A stretch of DNA of 64,000 nucleotides, from the NCBI GenBank assembly GCA_039000515.1, contig JBCFYV010011164.1:46417993-46481992 (forward strand), read 5' to 3'. A program made the position numbers and the translations under genes. This document shows, piece by piece, positions 34,194 to 44,577 of the stretch. Numbering within the stretch: the first letter of the stretch is position 1; the number at the start of each line of letters is the position of its first letter. The notes beneath the pieces were generated by a model. The model was given only the letters and a program-made list of their open reading frames with translations, had not been told where the DNA came from and searched no databases. Origin of the DNA: Timema cristinae. Taxonomy: Eukaryota > Arthropoda > Insecta > Phasmatodea > Timematidae.

Positions 34194-34711
34194 CTTGTGA
34201 TTGAACCAACTCAGCAGCTGCAGAAGGTGGTTCTGAAGATGGATCATCAACAGCTTCCTCAGCTGAAGTGGGAACTTCTGGAAGGTAGAACGCTGGCTGG
34301 GACAAGGATGATCCACAGGGGACAGGTTGAAAGGCTGGGAGTGTTTGGATAGGAAGTTGGGATATTGAAAAAGTTTCTTCTGGGATAGGGGATGGAGGGG
34401 AGATGGGAATATGTAAAAGGGGGGCAGAGGCAGAAGTTAGAACAGTTGGTGGGGTGGAAAGAGGAAAAGAAGCTGCTGGGGCGGGAATGGAACACGATAC
34501 AGCACTAAGGTGGTTGTTCTGCTGCGCACGATGGTAGTCACTGTCCAAAGATTCCACTTGATCATCTAGACCGGGTTGAATGAGCAACACCTGGGCAATT
34601 ACATCTTCATCCACCTGGATCTTTCGGGGGGGTCCTCCACCAGTACCCAGGGCGTGCCTCTTTTGGGCAGCCAACTCTTTCCTGGTGACTGCTTTCTGCT
34701 TGTCCCAGTGC
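34194..34711 (-). CDS. Myb/SANT-like gene, exon 2
   Basis: The acceptor TTTTAACAG precedes base 34711, and the donor CACAAG|GTACTA follows 34194. The phase fits exon 1 exactly and gives HWDKQKAVTRKELAAQKRHA, then LGTGGGPPRK. The basic helix end followed by TGGGPP is a hallmark of the Myb/SANT-like (MSANTD, Harbinger-type MYB) family. The rest is acidic then rich in proline, serine and alanine (CSIPAPAASF, PLSTPPTVLT), probably a disordered linker to the C-terminal coiled coil. 518 nt; ends in phase 1. Confidence 0.8.
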
Positions 34712-35531
34712 CTGTTAAAATAAAAACAAATTTTACATTACAATGCAACCCTACAAACAAATAATTTGTACCTTCATTTTAGTGACAGTATGTTACACTT
34801 ACAATAATTATCATTAGCTGCAATGTATTTTCCCAATAACACAATTTTGTACTGGTATTGTTTTTAGTCGGTTTCTTCTCCCATGTTACAATTTTATTAT
34901 AGAATTGCAATATGTATTTCAAACTTTCAGAATATAATAGTTGAGAACTAAAGTTGTGGTTTCTTTTGTTGCACTATCAAAACCCACAGGGCTTAGGTAA
35001 TTTATTTTTACATTGATTCAATTAGTTAAATTTGGAAATTAATTCCACTAATTTCGAACCAGTTAATTTAAATTACCATATTTCAAAAAGGAATGAGAAA
35101 GGGAGTTTGAAGCTTCAGTATAGAACAATGTAGAAAACCATAAAATAATTTTCAAGTCGTAGATTTATGCCTTTGAGCACATGACCAGTGAATAGGCTAT
35201 TGCAATATTTTAACAAAATTAATTTGTGGCTTTAGGTACATTAATGTGCATTGACCAGGCCCGAATCAAGGAATTCACTTAAGTGGTTGAATAGACAACC
35301 CTAAAGCAACACTTCCCCAATCAACTAGACTGCCAATGAGCAGAAAATCTGGGTATGAATCCCATTTTAAAACATTGTAGTAAAAAAGAGAGGTGTAGAT
35401 AGGCCTATTATAAGGGTCCCTCCGAGCATGGTGGCTGGAGCTGTATTCCCCTTCTCCAATTATTCTGGCCCAGTCAATGGTTATAAACAATAAGCTTATC
35501 AGTTGAACAAAAATACAATTACACACATTAC

Positions 35532-35737
35532 CTTTTCAGCTGCAGCTCGTCCCTCCTCACAACACCAGCCACGGCGTTGAATTCCCTGCATATTCTTATC
35601 CAAGTTTCTTTTTTTTGATGGATTGTGGTGGCATTTGTTTTTTTATTTTCCACAATAGAACTGTATTTCAACAAAATGTTAAACAAAACATTTCTTTCGT
35701 GTGGGCTGAACATAGGAGCTTTCTTTATAGTTTCCAT
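35532..35737 (-). CDS. Myb/SANT-like DNA-binding protein, exon 1
   Basis: Starts METIKKAPMFSPHERNVLFN, then ILLKYSSIVENKKTNATT, IHQKKETWIRICREFNAVAG and DELQLKR at a donor AAAAG|GTAATG. The pattern FSPxExxxLxxLxxKYxxIxENKKT...WxxIxxEFNAV is the Myb/SANT-like domain seen in MSANTD regulators and in the second protein of Harbinger transposons. It should bind DNA in the nucleus. Together the three exons give a protein near 370 residues if the exon 3 frame break is ignored. No Harbinger nuclease was found nearby, so it may be a host gene or an orphaned transposon gene. The start has no upstream in-frame alternative close by. Confidence 0.8.
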
Positions 35738-36033
35738 TTTATTTGTTTATACTACAAAATACAATTACGCGCGCGATACGTTTTGATATAGTTTCGCTCT
35801 GTAGCATTCATTTGTTGGGCGAGCTCATTCCTCTATTTTTCTCTCCAAAATCACTGCTACTTGCGCTTAGTGTGTACAGTGTTGCAACTTTTCTCAAATT
35901 TAAACTATTACTTCTATTGCCTTTTCTCCAGGCCTTAGCTTGCAAGCAACGGCTTGTCTGCTGTAAGCACGTGGTTTATCATTAGCGTAGCAACGAGAAA
36001 GCTGGGTAGGGCCAAGCAAAGACCCTGCAGACT

Positions 36034-36235
36034 ATGACCAGGCGAAGACATAGGTGCTTGTATATCATTATGGGCCTAAATCTGGTAGCGCACATTACGG
36101 TCCTAGAGGAGTTGCTTGAGGGACACCGCCTCTCCGACAAAGACAAGGTGAAACTTGCAAGCAACTCTCTAATAGGCGATGCCGTACGTTGTTGGTCGGC
36201 TGCGTATAACCCGAACGGGTAGTAAGACGCACTGC

Positions 36236-36290
<55 letters not shown>

Positions 36291-37074
36291 TGGTGGTCGG
36301 TTAATAAGGAGGGAATTACAGGATGGGCGGATTTCCGGTCGAAGTTCTTGGAATGTTTTGGTCAGCAGAGACACAGGGACAATTGCGCGCTAAACTTCAT
36401 GCCTCCTGATACATCGAGCAAGGAGGGACCCTAGAGGGCTACTTGGCAGACATCTACGCCAAGAACCGCCACTTTGAGTCACAAATCACAGACACGAAAT
36501 TGTGCACATGGTGACCCACCAGTTGCCTTTCAGATTCAGAGAGTTGCTCATCGGAACTGCATATCAGTCCCTAGAGGATTTTAGAGCGGGTCTCCAGAGA
36601 CTTGATGCGCTAGAAGAAGAACGGAAGCGTGACCGTGGTGTGTCGTTCGGGTGTTCACCCACCAAATCCTATAGTGGAGAATTTAGGAAGGTTGAGCAAC
36701 CTCATAGTCCACAAGAAAGATTTCACCAAGGAGGCCTATGTAGGAGAGACAGGCCCCATAGAGTTGACCAGGGTGGTAATGTAGGTTGGTTCAACTCGTC
36801 CCAACGTCGCCCGGACAGAGGACCTAACGACATGGGAAACCTCAATCCTGGAGCAAGGGAGTGGAGGCCACCTCTAGAAAACGAACCGAATGATCGTAAC
36901 CACCCTTACTTCAGTGAGAGGGGCCAAAGATATAATAATGAACCCATCAGTTCTCCCAACTACAACCACTACAACATTCGTCTCACCAGAACGAGTCTAC
37001 AGCTAGGAGTAGTCATGGTTACCGGGGACCTAACACTTCACTCCACTTGGAACGAGCTACTCGGCCTTTTTATG
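36034..37074 (+). pseudogene. Ty3/gypsy gag capsid region, interrupted
   Basis: Retrotransposon gag pattern: VLEELLEGHRLSDKDKVKLA, SNSLIGDAVRCW, then, after an inserted SINE tail, WWSVNKEGITGWADFRSKFL, ECFWSAETQGQLRAKLHA, GTLEGYLADIYAKNRHFESQ and THQLPFRFRELLIGTAYQSL. A long arginine-, asparagine- and proline-rich tail follows (36600-37074), as in the nucleic-acid-binding end of gag. In-frame stops occur near 36410 and 36510. No protease or RT motif was recognised after 37080. It lies just upstream of the Myb/SANT-like gene's first exon, in the opposite direction. Confidence 0.7.
36199..36291 (+). mobile_element. SINE 3'-tail insertion with (AAT)n tract inside gag
   Basis: GTATAACCCGAACGGGTAGT, then AAGACGCACTGCTAATAATA and a long (AAT)n run split the gag codons for CW and WW. 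The flanks GTTGGTCGG and TTGGTGGTCGG look like a target duplication. Only the shared SINE tail is present, so the copy is severely 5'-truncated. Confidence 0.75.
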
Positions 37075-37079
37075 TGAAC

Positions 37080-38090
37080 GTAATAGTGAAGGAGGAAAAT
37101 GGTCAACCTGTGACTTAAGTGGCCCAGATGGAGACACAGGTTGTAAAGGTTCTGAGCACAGAATTGGTTATGGAAGAAGGAAAGGTTAGCAAAGGAGTTT
37201 TCAACGCCACGCTTCTGATGAAATGGGTCAGTGAAACGGCATTTTCCCCCACGGTTTTATGATTAGCGACGGGGATATTATTTTGTTATTTTCGGTGGTT
37301 ATTGTTATCAGAACAGAAGAACCAGAAGAGAAGAGATAAGCGAAGTGTAGAAGCAATAAGGAAAGGGAAGGACACAAGGGAATTGAGAAAAGACACACAT
37401 TTTATTTAACTTTAGAAGATATATATATTTTTCATGAACTCCGACCATTTTTATGTTTAATTTGGTATTATTATCTTCAGCTGACTAGAGCGACTATGGT
37501 ACACATGTACTTTGGACACATGCGTATCTCAAATCCTCCATTTGCTTTTGATTTTTTATATATCTGAAATTTTTTAAAAATAGTGTTAAAATGAGAGGCC
37601 TAAAATAAGTTATGATACATTTAATTAATAATGTGTTTGGAATTGTTATTGTGTGACACTTGCTATTTCATGTTACCTGAAAAATGTTCCGTAATTACAT
37701 TCTTTGTTGCTGCTGCTTGATGTAAGCTCATTCCCTTAGATATGAGATCAACTTCTGCTCTCATATCATTAATTTATGGAAAATATCCCCAAATCCGTTT
37801 TCTTTCTATGACGAACCATCACTGCACCGGTTTTCTATAAAACACAAATCAGACATAATTTGTATGCATATTGGTTATATTATTATTATTATTATATGCA
37901 GTGATCTAATTTAAGTGAAATGAATAATTATCAAATTAAACTAAATATTATTATATTTCCACCCGACCTGATTATTATATATTTTTACTCGAGGGATTTC
38001 ACAATATTTTGATCTTACTTTTGTTGACTCAATTCATATAATTTAATTTTAATTACATCTTTGTTCGAATCTCAAGTTAAAAATATTTTA
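37080..38090. other. Non-coding stretch
   Basis: The first 200 bp may be decayed gypsy sequence (MKWVSETAFSP-like frame). The rest is AT-rich with a short TTA microsatellite near 37880. No gene recognised. Confidence 0.45.
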
Positions 38091-38094
38091 TGGG

Positions 38095-38520
38095 GCACAG
38101 TGTAACACTTGGGGCAGAGTATAGTATTGTTACACTTTGCCCCAGGCCCGGTTGTTAAACTGTGTCCGTAAGGCCTAATAGGAAAGATAGAATTCCAGGT
38201 ATGTATGTTAATATCACTGATTTGTAGACAATGATACACTTTCAATACTATAATATTATAACTACAATATAATATCAACTTAAGGAATAATCAACAACAC
38301 AAGATATAAAACATACTTGATTTACCTGAAAACAAATACATTGTTTTAAGCCAAATGCGTTGCACACGTACCATTCAGCTTCAGTATGGGTAGTACTGCC
38401 TACTGGCATAAAGTGTTAACATAGCTATCGCCAGGGGTTTCGTTTCTGATTTCATCATAATTCGCGCGAAATTCAAAATGCTAAAACTGTACCCCATGTT
38501 ACACTCTGCTCTATCCTCCC
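38095..38520. mobile_element. Possible MITE with diverged inverted ends
   Basis: The left end GGGGCACAGTGTAACACTTG, then GGGCAGAGTA roughly mirrors the right end GTACCCCATGTTACACTCTG, then CTC. Left-end palindromes (GTTACACTTTGCCCC) add to the structure. No target duplication is clear. Confidence 0.35.
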
Positions 38521-38589
38521 CTATACATATAAACGTATCAATTACACTCTGACAATGATCATTCTAAAACCTATCTGTAAAGCAAGCCA

Positions 38590-38780
38590 ATATGTAACAA
38601 CGCTATTACAAGAGCAAGTGTATGGCAAGATTGTAGATGTTACAAGATCGTGACATGGAAGTGACAGTCGTAGGCATGACAAGAATATTGGATGACAAGA
38701 TTGTGACAAGAGCGTAGGTATGATAAGAGTGTGACAAGAGTTCGGATGTGTCGAAAGTGTGAAAAGATCGTGGATGTCTG
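38590..38780 (+). repeat. Degenerate minisatellite
   Basis: Phrases such as GACAAGATTGTGACAAGAGC, GTAGGTATGATAAGAGTGTG and ACAAGAGTTCGGATGTG repeat imperfectly with a period near 25-28 bp. Confidence 0.5.
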
Positions 38781-38853
38781 ACACCATAAGTCAGTGAGTC
38801 ACGTGTTTGTCTACTGAGCAAGAGGTCACGTGTTCGATTCCTGGCATTTCCAG
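38781..38853 (+). repeat. tRNA-like sequence, probably a SINE head
   Basis: TGACACCATAAGTCAGTGAG, then TCACGTGTTTGTCTACTGAG and GTCACGTGTTCGATTCCTGG have polymerase III box spacing with a B box TGTTCGATTCC. The acceptor stem does not pair convincingly, so I do not call a tRNA gene. Confidence 0.35.
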
Positions 38854-39589
38854 AAATTGTAATATTTGTGAAATGTGGGTTTCCCATTTACAGTGATGAA
38901 TTGATGGCCGGGGGCTTGGTGTTATATTTGTTTTAGATTTTAAAAAGTTTGTAAGTCGTGTATTGACATAATAATAATTCGTCTGTTCAAAAATAAATCC
39001 ATCATTATCATTTTTGTGATAAAACGAAACCTAATTAGTAAAGGTTATATTTTTCATAAGAATATTAGAATCATAACTTAACTCTTTTATTTCACAAATT
39101 ATTAAGCTACCTACATAATAATGTATTCATGACATGAGATTGGTTTCAAATGATTTGATAAAAATGAGAGAGAAGTTAGGAAAGATCGACAGTAATGGAA
39201 GAGGAAGGATTTCCCAGAGGCAAAAACGTCGAATGATGAAAAATAATAACTGTTTTCAAGTAATTGTTGAATACTAAACCTAATACATTTATTATATGCA
39301 TTAAAATCACTGTACAATATCTTAAATCTGATTTCACTTTGATTTAATTAAAGTATTATGTATTTTGAAAGGTGTTGTTTTTATGCCTTCAACATCTCCC
39401 ATAAAAACAAATGAGAAGAACAACTTGGGGTGACGTAGAAACAAGCCAGACACGTGACTGATTGGCCGCTTACATTTAAGAAGGGAGGGGAGATAAGTGT
39501 TTGAATAATAGACAGTCGACTGTCCTTGTCTAGTAACTAGTTACTAGTCAGTGATAATCCACTTGAGTTGAGAAGAGTGTGTTCAAGCC

Positions 39590-39596
39590 TATAAAA
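39590..39596 (+). promoter_or_regulatory. TATA box of the predicted perilipin promoter
   Basis: TATAAAA in the context AAGCCTATAAAACTAAC. About 30 bp downstream lies GTCACGT, whose TCA near 39618-39620 fits an initiator. The following exon has a strong splice donor, supporting a real transcription start. Confidence 0.55.
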
Positions 39597-39619
39597 CTAA
39601 CTGACGCATCACTTCCGTC

Positions 39620-39725
39620 ACGTATTTTCTCTTTCATCACTCTAAAGAACGTTGCATGTGTTTTCACATTTCGTATTTAGTTCAACACTTGTGATCGATT
39701 ATAAAATTTACGGTACGCGTAACAG
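39620..39725 (+). other. Predicted 5'-untranslated first exon of the perilipin gene
   Basis: Start placed 30 bp after the TATA box; end at the donor GTAACAG|GTATGC. This CpG-containing block is less AT-rich than its surroundings. It contains a 12-codon upstream reading frame (ATG at 39656, stop at 39692-39694) that could dampen translation. The link to perilipin is inference from strand, order, the lack of another plus-strand gene between, and the acceptor at 47891. The intervening intron would be 8.2 kb. cDNA would settle it. Confidence 0.45.
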
Positions 39726-40433
39726 GTATGCTATTATTTTTAACTAATCTTATTTTACACTTTGTTATTTCAAAAATTATTAAGTGTTTGTGTGTATTAA
39801 GTCAAATATTCCAGACGCTATTTTGTTAAATTGTTAACTCATACTAGATTGTGTGTGATTCCATTTATCCCCACCTTGCTTGAAAGTTGAAATAAAAGTT
39901 GCCACGCACCGCACCACCTTGAAAACTGAATCTTATGTGTCTGAAAAAAACCGCGAATTTTGCTAAATCTAGTAAAAATACTATAATAGGCTATTTGTTA
40001 ATTTGGGACACTTAACTAAAAGCTTAAGGTAGTAAGATTTTGAAAAGACGAAAAAGTAGATCTAAGAATTGAACACTTTGGTTCACCAAACATGTCTTAT
40101 TAAATAAGGGCTGTGAAGCGGATACCATGCTGTGAAATGACATTTATTTATTCATCAATCTTAAATCATCCTGTTTTTAACATGTTACATTACTTCACAT
40201 AAGCCACTTTGATGATAAATGAAATTTATTAGGCTGCTTTTTTCTTCAATCAAATATGCATGGAAAAATGGGAAATACACCTTGGATAAAACACTCGGGA
40301 GTTTGGTAGTTAAGAAAATAATGGCAGCCCTGGGAAGCCATTACAGGTTTTATTAAATAATTATTTTACCCACAGTCAAATTTTGATGGCATATTTTCTA
40401 TGGTCAGATTGATATATTTTCACAAAGTATATT

Positions 40434-40535
40434 ATTATTATTATTATTATTATTATGGGTGAGCTGAAAGTAGAAATAATATGACATTGGCAATCTAAAC
40501 TCTAGCAGCGCCTTAGACCATGCAGCCAAGAAGCT
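40434..40535. repeat. (TTA)n microsatellite and a SINE family B head fragment
   Basis: A TTA run at about 40433-40456 is followed at 40497-40535 by the minus-strand head CTTGGCTGCATGGTCTAAGG, then CGCTGCTAGAG. Both are in perilipin intron 1. Confidence 0.6.
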
Positions 40536-40785
40536 GCTAATTTTTTATTACTACACACTCAAGTAGACATACTTTTCTATCTGTCAAATAAGGTTCTTCA
40601 AATTAAAATTAGACTACATATTAGGGGCCTATTACACATAAGAAATTAAAATTGAACTTGCTGATTTTTGTATGGATTATAATTTAGGTGAGAAGTAACC
40701 CCATAACATAAATGTATTTTTAATACAGACAAGAATACTATGAATTGATTCATAGCAATATCGGTAGTTTATAAAATTATCTATA

Positions 40786-41036
40786 TTAATAAAGAGTTTG
40801 TTGTCTGTCATGGACATTGCACAATATCTACTGTTCACAGGGGGCTGGAATTTAAAATTGTTAACCTCTTTACACAAACACATACCTCAAAGCTGGAATT
40901 TTAAATTTGTTGATAAGTTTTTATTAAATTTTTTAAAAATTAGGTCAGAAGAAATAGTTTTTTTTCCTATTTGTTTGAAACAAAGAAAAGGATTATTGGA
41001 TTACCTTGGCAATACAGGGTACGTCTGCTAATTATT
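40786..41036 (+). repeat. Transposon-like repeat in perilipin intron 1
   Basis: It runs from TATTAATAAAGAGTTTGTTG, then TCTGTCATGGACATTG to CAATACAGGGTACGTCTGCT, then AATTATTATAA. These ends resemble common short arthropod transposon copies of unknown class. No coding. Confidence 0.3.
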
Positions 41037-41694
41037 ATAATCAAATTAAATAACCTATCCCAGCATACTTACTTAGGTCATAAGATTTCACATGCCCATG
41101 TTACACAACAATACCTGAAAACTGTCTCTCTCAAAGCTCATGTAATTGTTCAGCAGCATTAACCAATCTTTATCTTCAAAAACAAATTAAAATTGTAAAA
41201 CTCCAAGCTTTCTTCCAAAACCTTTCAATTTTGCTCTGTATTCCGATGAATTAACACAAAATACGATATCAATCATAACTGAGAAATATATATTAAATTG
41301 CATCATTAACATTTTGGCATGTAATAATATATATTTTAGTTGCATTGATTCATATATTTTATCATAAACTCTTTCAATCTAACAAAACCTTCAGGTCAAT
41401 CTGCATTTAATTAAGCTGGGAATAGTAATATCTTTAAAATAAACTAGTTAGAATAGGATGTGTTAACAAATATGAGTGGTGTATAGACCCTCCCAATATA
41501 ATATTTTAGGAAAAACATTTTGTTACTTCCTGGAAAATTAGTTTTTTCTAATTGAAAACCTACAATCAAATGTGTAAAATTCTTTAAGTGTCAACTTGGG
41601 ATATTTTGATTCATTTAAATATTAACGTTTTTCTATTATTTATGTGTGTAGGCCTACCTACCTATATTTTTAATTTTATAGTACTGTATTATTA

Positions 41695-41750
41695 ATAGCA
41701 CTGCGTCTTACTACCTGTTTGGATTATACACACTAACGCTAATGTGCCTT
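41695..41750 (-). mobile_element. SINE shared 3'-tail fragment, minus strand
   Basis: The minus strand reads CACATTAGCGTTAGTGTGTA, then TAATCCAAACAGGTAGTAAG and ACGCAGTGCTATTAATAA. No head is present; it abuts the inverted repeat to its right. Confidence 0.65.
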
Positions 41751-41764
41751 TGGTGTGGGTCAAT

Positions 41765-42455
41765 AAAGTGTTCACATTTAATAACACTATATTTACTATT
41801 TTAACTACTAAATGCTTCAAATTAAACTTAAAACAACAAAAGACTGACCATTTTCTAGATACCTTTGAATTATTTATTTAAAAAAATGGCCACCATTATA
41901 TGCAATACCTTGTCATACACACAATGTGTTTGTTGAATTACTTTAACTTCCACCACATTTCTTTCAGTTAATTGTTCTTGGGATAGTTGTGTAAACATGA
42001 CTCTTTAACATACCCACAAGAAAAAGTTTGGGACTGTTACATTTGGTGAAGGTAGTTACCAGGCAATGTTCCCAAAGCATGAAGCATTTTGTGAAGCATC
42101 TTCAATTATGTTTTGGTTGTGTGGGCCTTGCTCCATCTTGCTGGAACTCCATGTTGTTGGTATCCATGACCTTACGTTGCCCTAAAGAGTCGTTTATGTG
42201 ACTCACCCAAGAACAATTGAGTATATTGAAGAAAGAATTGTGGTTTGAAGTTGAAGCAATTCATCAAGAGACTTTACACATACAACAAAGTATTGCATAT
42301 AATGGTGGCCATCTTCAGGACATAGTTAAAAATAATAATAATTCAAGGGTATCTAGAATATTGTGAATCTTTTGTTATTTTAAATTTAATTTGAAGCATT
42401 TAGTAGTTAAAACATTAGAGATATAATATTGTTAAATGTATAACACAACTTGAAT
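41765..42455. repeat. Long inverted duplication of an IS630/Tc1-type transposase 3' end
   Basis: The left half (GCTTCAAATTAAACTTAAAA, ATGGCCACCATTATATGCAA, CAGTTAATTGTTCTTGGG) is mirrored by the right half (CCCAAGAACAATTGAG, TTGCATATAATGGTGGCCAT, TTTAATTTGAAGC). The arms are about 280 bp, with a central spacer of about 100 bp or more. The right arm encodes VYVTHPRTIEYIEERIVV and NGGHLQDIVK in split frames, which resemble the C-terminus of IS630-like transposases. It therefore looks like two tail-to-tail transposon ends rather than a simple MITE. Confidence 0.7.
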
Positions 42456-43910
42456 AGGCCTATTTGTTCAGTGTAAGAGAACCTTATCCAGACAGTTTAG
42501 GTATGTGACTGTATTTCTTGGTCATTCTATGAAATTGTGAGCATAATATAAGTATAAAGCTGTCTCATTAGTCATTACCATGATTTTTGAGCGCCTATAA
42601 CTTATTTCATTTGATAAGTTATTGGTAGTGTTTTCAGCTCATTGTTAAAAATTCTGAACCACATTTTTTTTATTCATAGTTGTACGAATAAAATGTCTAC
42701 TAAAGCAATAATAGCTTATTAGATTCAAAAGAAAAAAAGGCGGCTAAACTTAATGTGAGGATATGAATACTTCCAGTATGATGCTTAAAGTACCACGGTA
42801 GTTTACTTGGTAGTCTACTCGTATAATTAATGGTACATAAGTAGTTCACTCTTTGATCTTAGTTAACATGTTTGTTGAAGTTATTTGTGTACTTTCACCA
42901 CTCTAGCTATGCTGCTTTCTCTGAACCTTCACCAGATCTTCAACTTTGACCTCATATGATCAAAGGTTGAGAACACTGGTTCAATTGGAGGCAAGCCGAG
43001 ATTTTCACAGATAGAACCATAAAGCTAGACATATCTATGCATCATATTTGGATTGTCAGAAATTTTTAAAAAAACATGTTTTTCCCTCCTATCAATAGAT
43101 CACACCAAATTTAACCTCTTAAAATTAAAGAATATTGTAGCTATTTAGCTCAGTGTTTTCTAACAAAGAGTTTGAGGCAACCAATAATTTCAATACTAGA
43201 TTAAAAATACAATGTAGGCATAGTAAAATATATACTCTAGAGCAGTGGTTCGCAAACTTTTTGAATGGCATAATACCCCACCAATTTCCGTAATTTGGAG
43301 TACCCATCAAGATAACGCTGAATATGTACTATTTTAGTACATTTTTAATGGTGCCCAGAGCTATATCGACAAAGATTGCATGACCACATGAGCTTGATAA
43401 TTGTGGAATCAGATATTTAGAAAACTGAGATAAGTGGCTGGAGGGCTCGTTGTGCTGGCCACATAACACCCTTTATCCACAAATGTTGGCACTATCACCG
43501 CTAATGGTGGCGGCCGCTTTGGGGCTCTCACCATGAGATTTTTTAGTTTGGCTAGTGGTTATTCTTACTAAATCATACTTTCTTAGTTTGTTCTGTTTGA
43601 TCACTGTTTCTTAACAATTATTAAGTTAGTATAATATTTGTTACTATCAAATTATTGAACAAAAAATAATGCCTGACACAGAGTTAGAATAACCTATTAC
43701 GGTTCATTCAAAAATTCTTTGTTAAGCTAATATAATTTTTAAAATTTATCTTAATTGTGATTTTAACCTTGGATCTCTGGTTTAATATGGTTTGGCTTTA
43801 CCACTGTAGCAACCTGCGGACTAGTCCGAGTCAGAGACATGCTCTCCAGATATTCCGTTAAAACTTCCAAAACTCTACAAACCATGACTTCCTATAATGT
43901 AACCTGTTTC
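42456..43910. other. Perilipin intron 1 sequence with hAT-like ends
   Basis: No exon recognised. CAGTGGTTCGCAAACTTTTT at 43243 resembles a hAT terminal repeat and is preceded by CTCTAGAG, a typical hAT target, but no matching right end was found. GGTTGAGAACACTGG near 42965 may be the right end of another element. Confidence 0.4.
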
Positions 43911-44121
43911 AGTGGCTGCATGGTCTAAGGCGCTACTTTTGCAATAGACTAGACTGGGTGACAAAATTTTGGTTTGATCCCATTTGGGTGGTTTTTCCTA
44001 CATATTTTCCTGTTCTCTCTCTATGTAAATGTGGATACACTTCTCTAAATCACCTTCCTCATCGCCAACCCATTAGCTTAATACAGGTGTGAGTAACCCA
44101 AATGGGTGGTAAGACCAATAC
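43911..44121 (+). mobile_element. tRNA-derived SINE, family B
   Basis: Head AGTGGCTGCATGGTCTAAGG, then CGCTACTTTTGCAATAGACT; degraded B box TTTGGTTTGATCCC; tail GTAACCCAAATGGGTGGTAA then GACCAATACTG. In perilipin intron 1. Confidence 0.75.
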
Positions 44122-44577
44122 TGTATTGTATGTCCTAACTGTGGTATTTACAATGTCGTATTATCAAACAAAAGCTATTGTCTATTTCAACACTCCACCT
44201 CTTGTAGCCCTTGGATTTTAGTAGAGCTATATATAGGACCTTGAGTATCTCTCATTTGATAGAACAGTGGTGCTTTACGATTCGAGTTTCATTTCTCTGA
44301 CAAGACACATTTTTAAAGTTATTCAAAAATATAGCTTCCAGGGGCCTGAGTGCTTGTATCCGGTTATTTTGTAGATCCCAACTGGTGGTCTAAGTTCACT
44401 TACAAAAAGAATGGACCTGTCGTAAGACAGAACACTTAATAAACAGTAATTATAATAATCCATTATATCAATAATAATTTATCACTGTCATCAAGTGTAT
44501 GAAATTTGCTTCAAAATATAGAATGTAGGTAATTTAAATTATCTCATTAGTTATAATAAATGCTCCAATTTTATTAT

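Noticed and set aside
34259..34495. Second minus-strand frame overlapping the Myb/SANT-like exon 2
   Set aside because: It is a shadow frame of the proline-rich linker; the other frame has correct splice phases.
38781..38853. tRNA gene
   Set aside because: B-box-like motif only; stems do not form a convincing cloverleaf.
43243..43560. Complete hAT element starting CAGTGGTTCGCAAAC
   Set aside because: The left end and its CTCTAGAG flank look right, but no right terminal repeat or second CTCTAGAG was found.
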